Under the pieces are notes generated by a model, which saw nothing but the letters and a program-made list of their open reading frames with translations, was not told the DNA's origin and did not search any database. From contig DSAR01000570.1 of assembly GCA_011046405.1 (NCBI GenBank), positions 1 to 8,830 of the forward strand: a stretch of 8,830 bases of DNA. The letters are read 5' to 3'. The position numbers were made by a program, and so were the translations under genes. Positions 7,208-8,830 of this stretch are shown here, piece after piece (the stretch's first letter is position 1; each line of letters starts with the position of its first letter). Source of the stretch: Chloroflexota bacterium. GTDB taxonomy: Bacteria > Chloroflexota > Anaerolineae > B4-G1.

Positions 7208-7212
7208 ATACC

Positions 7213-7764
7213 ATGCGGCAACGTCTGCCGATGGAATGGGCGCTCCTGGGTTTCCTGATCGAGGAGCCGATGCACGGATACGACCTGCACCAACGGGTCA
7301 AGGAGGGGCTAGGCCGGGTCTGGTACATGGGGCGGAGCAACGTCTACAGCGGCCTGAAGCGTCTGGAGGACGAGGGGCGGGTCGAGGCGACGTTGGAAGC
7401 GCAGGGCGGGAGGCCGCCGCGCAAGGTGTACGAGGTCACGCCCAAGGGCGAGGAAAGTTTCTTGACCTGGGTGCGAGCGCCGGTGTCCTCGATGCAGGAT
7501 ATGCGGGTGGAGTTCCTGGCCAAGCTGTATTTCTTCCATCGCCTGGGCCTGGATAGGGTGGGGGACCTGATTGGGGGGCAGGAGAGCGCCTGCCAGAAGC
7601 GCATCGACCGGCTGGAGCGCCACGCCGAACGGCGCGAGGGGCAGGATTTCGACCGCATGGTGTTCGATTTCCGCCGCCGTCAGATCGAGGCCATCCTGGA
7701 TTGGCTGGCATCCTGTCGCGAGGTGTGTGAGCAGTGGGACGGGCGGCCTGCTGAGGCGCGATGA
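7213..7764 (+). CDS. PadR-family transcriptional regulator
   Basis: The product is 183 residues, a normal size for a PadR protein with a C-terminal dimerisation domain. The N-terminal winged helix covers about residues 8-87: ALLGFL, the family-typical HGYDL at 21-25, a recognition helix around NVYSGLKRLEDEGRV (43-57), and a wing ending in KVYEVTPKGEE (71-81). Residues about 95-177 are charged and helical, as in the C-terminal VirR/AphA-type domain used for dimerisation. ATG 7213 is preferred because AGGGGG lies 5 bases upstream; the in-frame ATG at 7231 has no such site. The stop TGA overlaps the ATG of the ABC gene (ATGA at 7761-7764), which implies translational coupling. The palindrome at its promoter suggests self-repression, relieved by a ligand that cannot be predicted here. 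Confidence 0.93.
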   Translation: MRQRLPMEWALLGFLIEEPMHGYDLHQRVKEGLGRVWYMGRSNVYSGLKRLEDEGRVEATLEAQGGRPPRKVYEVTPKGEESFLTWVRAPVSSMQDMRVEFLAKLYFFHRLGLDRVGDLIGGQESACQKRIDRLERHAERREGQDFDRMVFDFRRRQIEAILDWLASCREVCEQWDGRPAEAR

Positions 7765-8830
7765 TTGAGGTGCAGGGGCTGACCGTCCGGTACCCGGAGG
7801 CGGACGGGCTGCGTGGGATGGATCTCTCCATTGGCCGGGGCGAGTTCGTCCTGATCGGCGGGCCGTCGGGCGGCGGGAAAAGCACCCTGGCCCACGTGTT
7901 GATGGGATTGATCCCCGAGACGATCCCGGCCCAGGTGACCGGCGCTGTCACGGTCGCCGGGATAGACCCTCAGCGGCGTCGCGTGGCTCAGGTGGCCCGA
8001 CGGGTCGGGCTGGTTTTCCAGAACCCGGTGTCTCAGTTATTCAACGCTACGGTGGCGGAGGAGGTGGCCTTCGGATTGCGGAACCTGGCCTTCGCGCCGG
8101 ACGCGATCGCCAAACGGATGGCGTGGGCGCTGGAGGCGACCGGTTGCCGTCACCTGCGGGACCGGGCCGTGCGGCGCCTGTCGAGCGGTGAGAAACAGCG
8201 GGTGGCTATCGCCGCGACCCTGGCGATGCGGCCATCGGTCATCATCCTCGACGAGCCGACGGCGAACCTGGACGATGAGGGTGTGCGGACACTGGTGCAG
8301 ACATTGGCCTGGCTTCGGCAGCGGGCCGAGGTCACCCTGCTCGTCGTCGAGCATCGCCTGGAACCGTTCCTGTTCCAGGCCGATCGTCTGGTCTGGCTGG
8401 CGGATGGCGAGGTACGTGCCCAGGGGGAGCCAGTTGAGACCTGGTCGCAGGTGCGGCCGGCTTTTTCGATGCCGCCCTGTTCGCCGTCACCGGGGGACGA
8501 TCTACTGGTCGAGATGCGCGACGTGGCGGCCGGTTACGACCGTTCACCCGTGCTCGAGGGCTGTTCGATGGCGTTACGGCGCGGGGATTTCGCCGCGTTG
8601 ATCGGCCCAAACGGCGCGGGCAAGACGACGCTGGCCCGCGTGCTGGCCGGCCTGCTGAAACCACGCCGGGGGCGCGTGCTGTGGTATGCCAAGGATTTGA
8701 GCCGGCGAGGTCGGCGGGTGGGATTATTGCAACAAAATCCGTTGCATCAATTGGTGTGCGACACGGTTGAAGAGGAGGTCAGCTTCGGACCCCGAAACGT
8801 AGGGGCGATGGAGACGGTTGATTTGGCGGA
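7761..8830 (+). CDS. ECF-type ABC transporter, fused double ATPase subunit (partial, runs off the 3' end)
   Basis: From ATG 7761 the frame is open for 356 codons to the window end. Domain 1 has Walker A GPSGGGKST (34-42), the Q-loop VFQNP (85-89), a variant signature LSSGEKQR (140-147, usually LSGGQ), Walker B IILDEP with ANLD (161-171), and switch histidine H198. A linker (about 228-248) leads to domain 2 with Walker A GPNGAGKTT (282-290) and Q-loop LLQQNP (322-327); its signature and Walker B lie beyond the window. QNPxxQL followed by TVxEEVxFGxRN in both halves is typical of EcfA/CbiO ATPases, which power vitamin, metal or precursor uptake with EcfT and an S component. The fused two-ATPase arrangement resembles YkoD-like proteins. 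The substrate is unknown. An export role under PadR control cannot be excluded until the permease gene is seen. Confidence 0.92.
   Translation, partial: MIEVQGLTVRYPEADGLRGMDLSIGRGEFVLIGGPSGGGKSTLAHVLMGLIPETIPAQVTGAVTVAGIDPQRRRVAQVARRVGLVFQNPVSQLFNATVAEEVAFGLRNLAFAPDAIAKRMAWALEATGCRHLRDRAVRRLSSGEKQRVAIAATLAMRPSVIILDEPTANLDDEGVRTLVQTLAWLRQRAEVTLLVVEHRLEPFLFQADRLVWLADGEVRAQGEPVETWSQVRPAFSMPPCSPSPGDDLLVEMRDVAAGYDRSPVLEGCSMALRRGDFAALIGPNGAGKTTLARVLAGLLKPRRGRVLWYAKDLSRRGRRVGLLQQNPLHQLVCDTVEEEVSFGPRNVGAMETVDLA

Noticed and set aside
6883..7293. Minus-strand 136-codon open frame across the MITE-like element and the promoter region
   Set aside because: It reads through a palindromic insertion and a strong + strand promoter, has no domain, and no ribosome binding site of note.
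7152..7556. 134-codon + strand frame overlapping the PadR gene
   Set aside because: It is out of frame with the well-supported PadR protein, Gly/Ala/Arg-rich, and without a recognisable family.

Overview
The window is GC-rich, gene-dense bacterial DNA, with all recognisable genes on the + strand. Three things suggest a Chloroflexota (Anaerolineae-like) genome: a giant lipoprotein with a Pro/Thr linker and Ig-like repeats, long intergenic octanucleotide tandem tracts, and a REP-like GGTCTCC/GGAGACC palindrome. This assignment is an inference from style; no marker gene settles it.

Layout. Bases 1-95 are a strictly phased 8-nt tandem repeat that runs to within a few bases of the ribosome binding site of the first gene. 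Bases 113-6229 encode a 2038-residue bacterial alpha-2-macroglobulin (A2M) lipoprotein: lipoprotein signal, Pro/Thr linker, four Ig-like (Big_5) domains, macroglobulin domains, bait-region domain, and a thioester domain with an intact CTEQ motif. Bases 6234-6417 are a second octanucleotide tract of 23 units. Halfway through it the units invert, so it is a very long imperfect inverted repeat, and it again ends next to the ribosome binding site of the following gene. Bases 6439-6900 encode a small four-helix membrane protein of unknown function.

Bases 6886-6995 are a 110-bp MITE-like element. It has 22-bp imperfect terminal inverted repeats, an internal long hairpin, and a perfect 8-bp direct repeat (GAGGTTTA) abutting both ends. 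It inserted into the 3' end of the membrane-protein gene and now supplies its last codons and stop.

Bases 7004-7212 hold a sigma70-type promoter (TTGACT-16-TATAAT). A 19-bp palindrome overlaps its -10 box and predicted start site, and a structured leader of about 140 nt follows. The promoter drives a PadR-family regulator (7213-7764). The regulator overlaps by ATGA a gene for a double-ATPase ABC subunit of the energy-coupling factor (ECF) type, which continues past the window end. The likely logic is a self-regulated PadR switch controlling an ECF-type importer whose substrate cannot be read here. The A2M protein would guard the cell surface against proteases; the ABC operon appears unrelated to it.

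The observations most worth following are the MITE insertion, which can be reconstructed to the base, and the octanucleotide tracts, in particular their inversion and their position against start sites.
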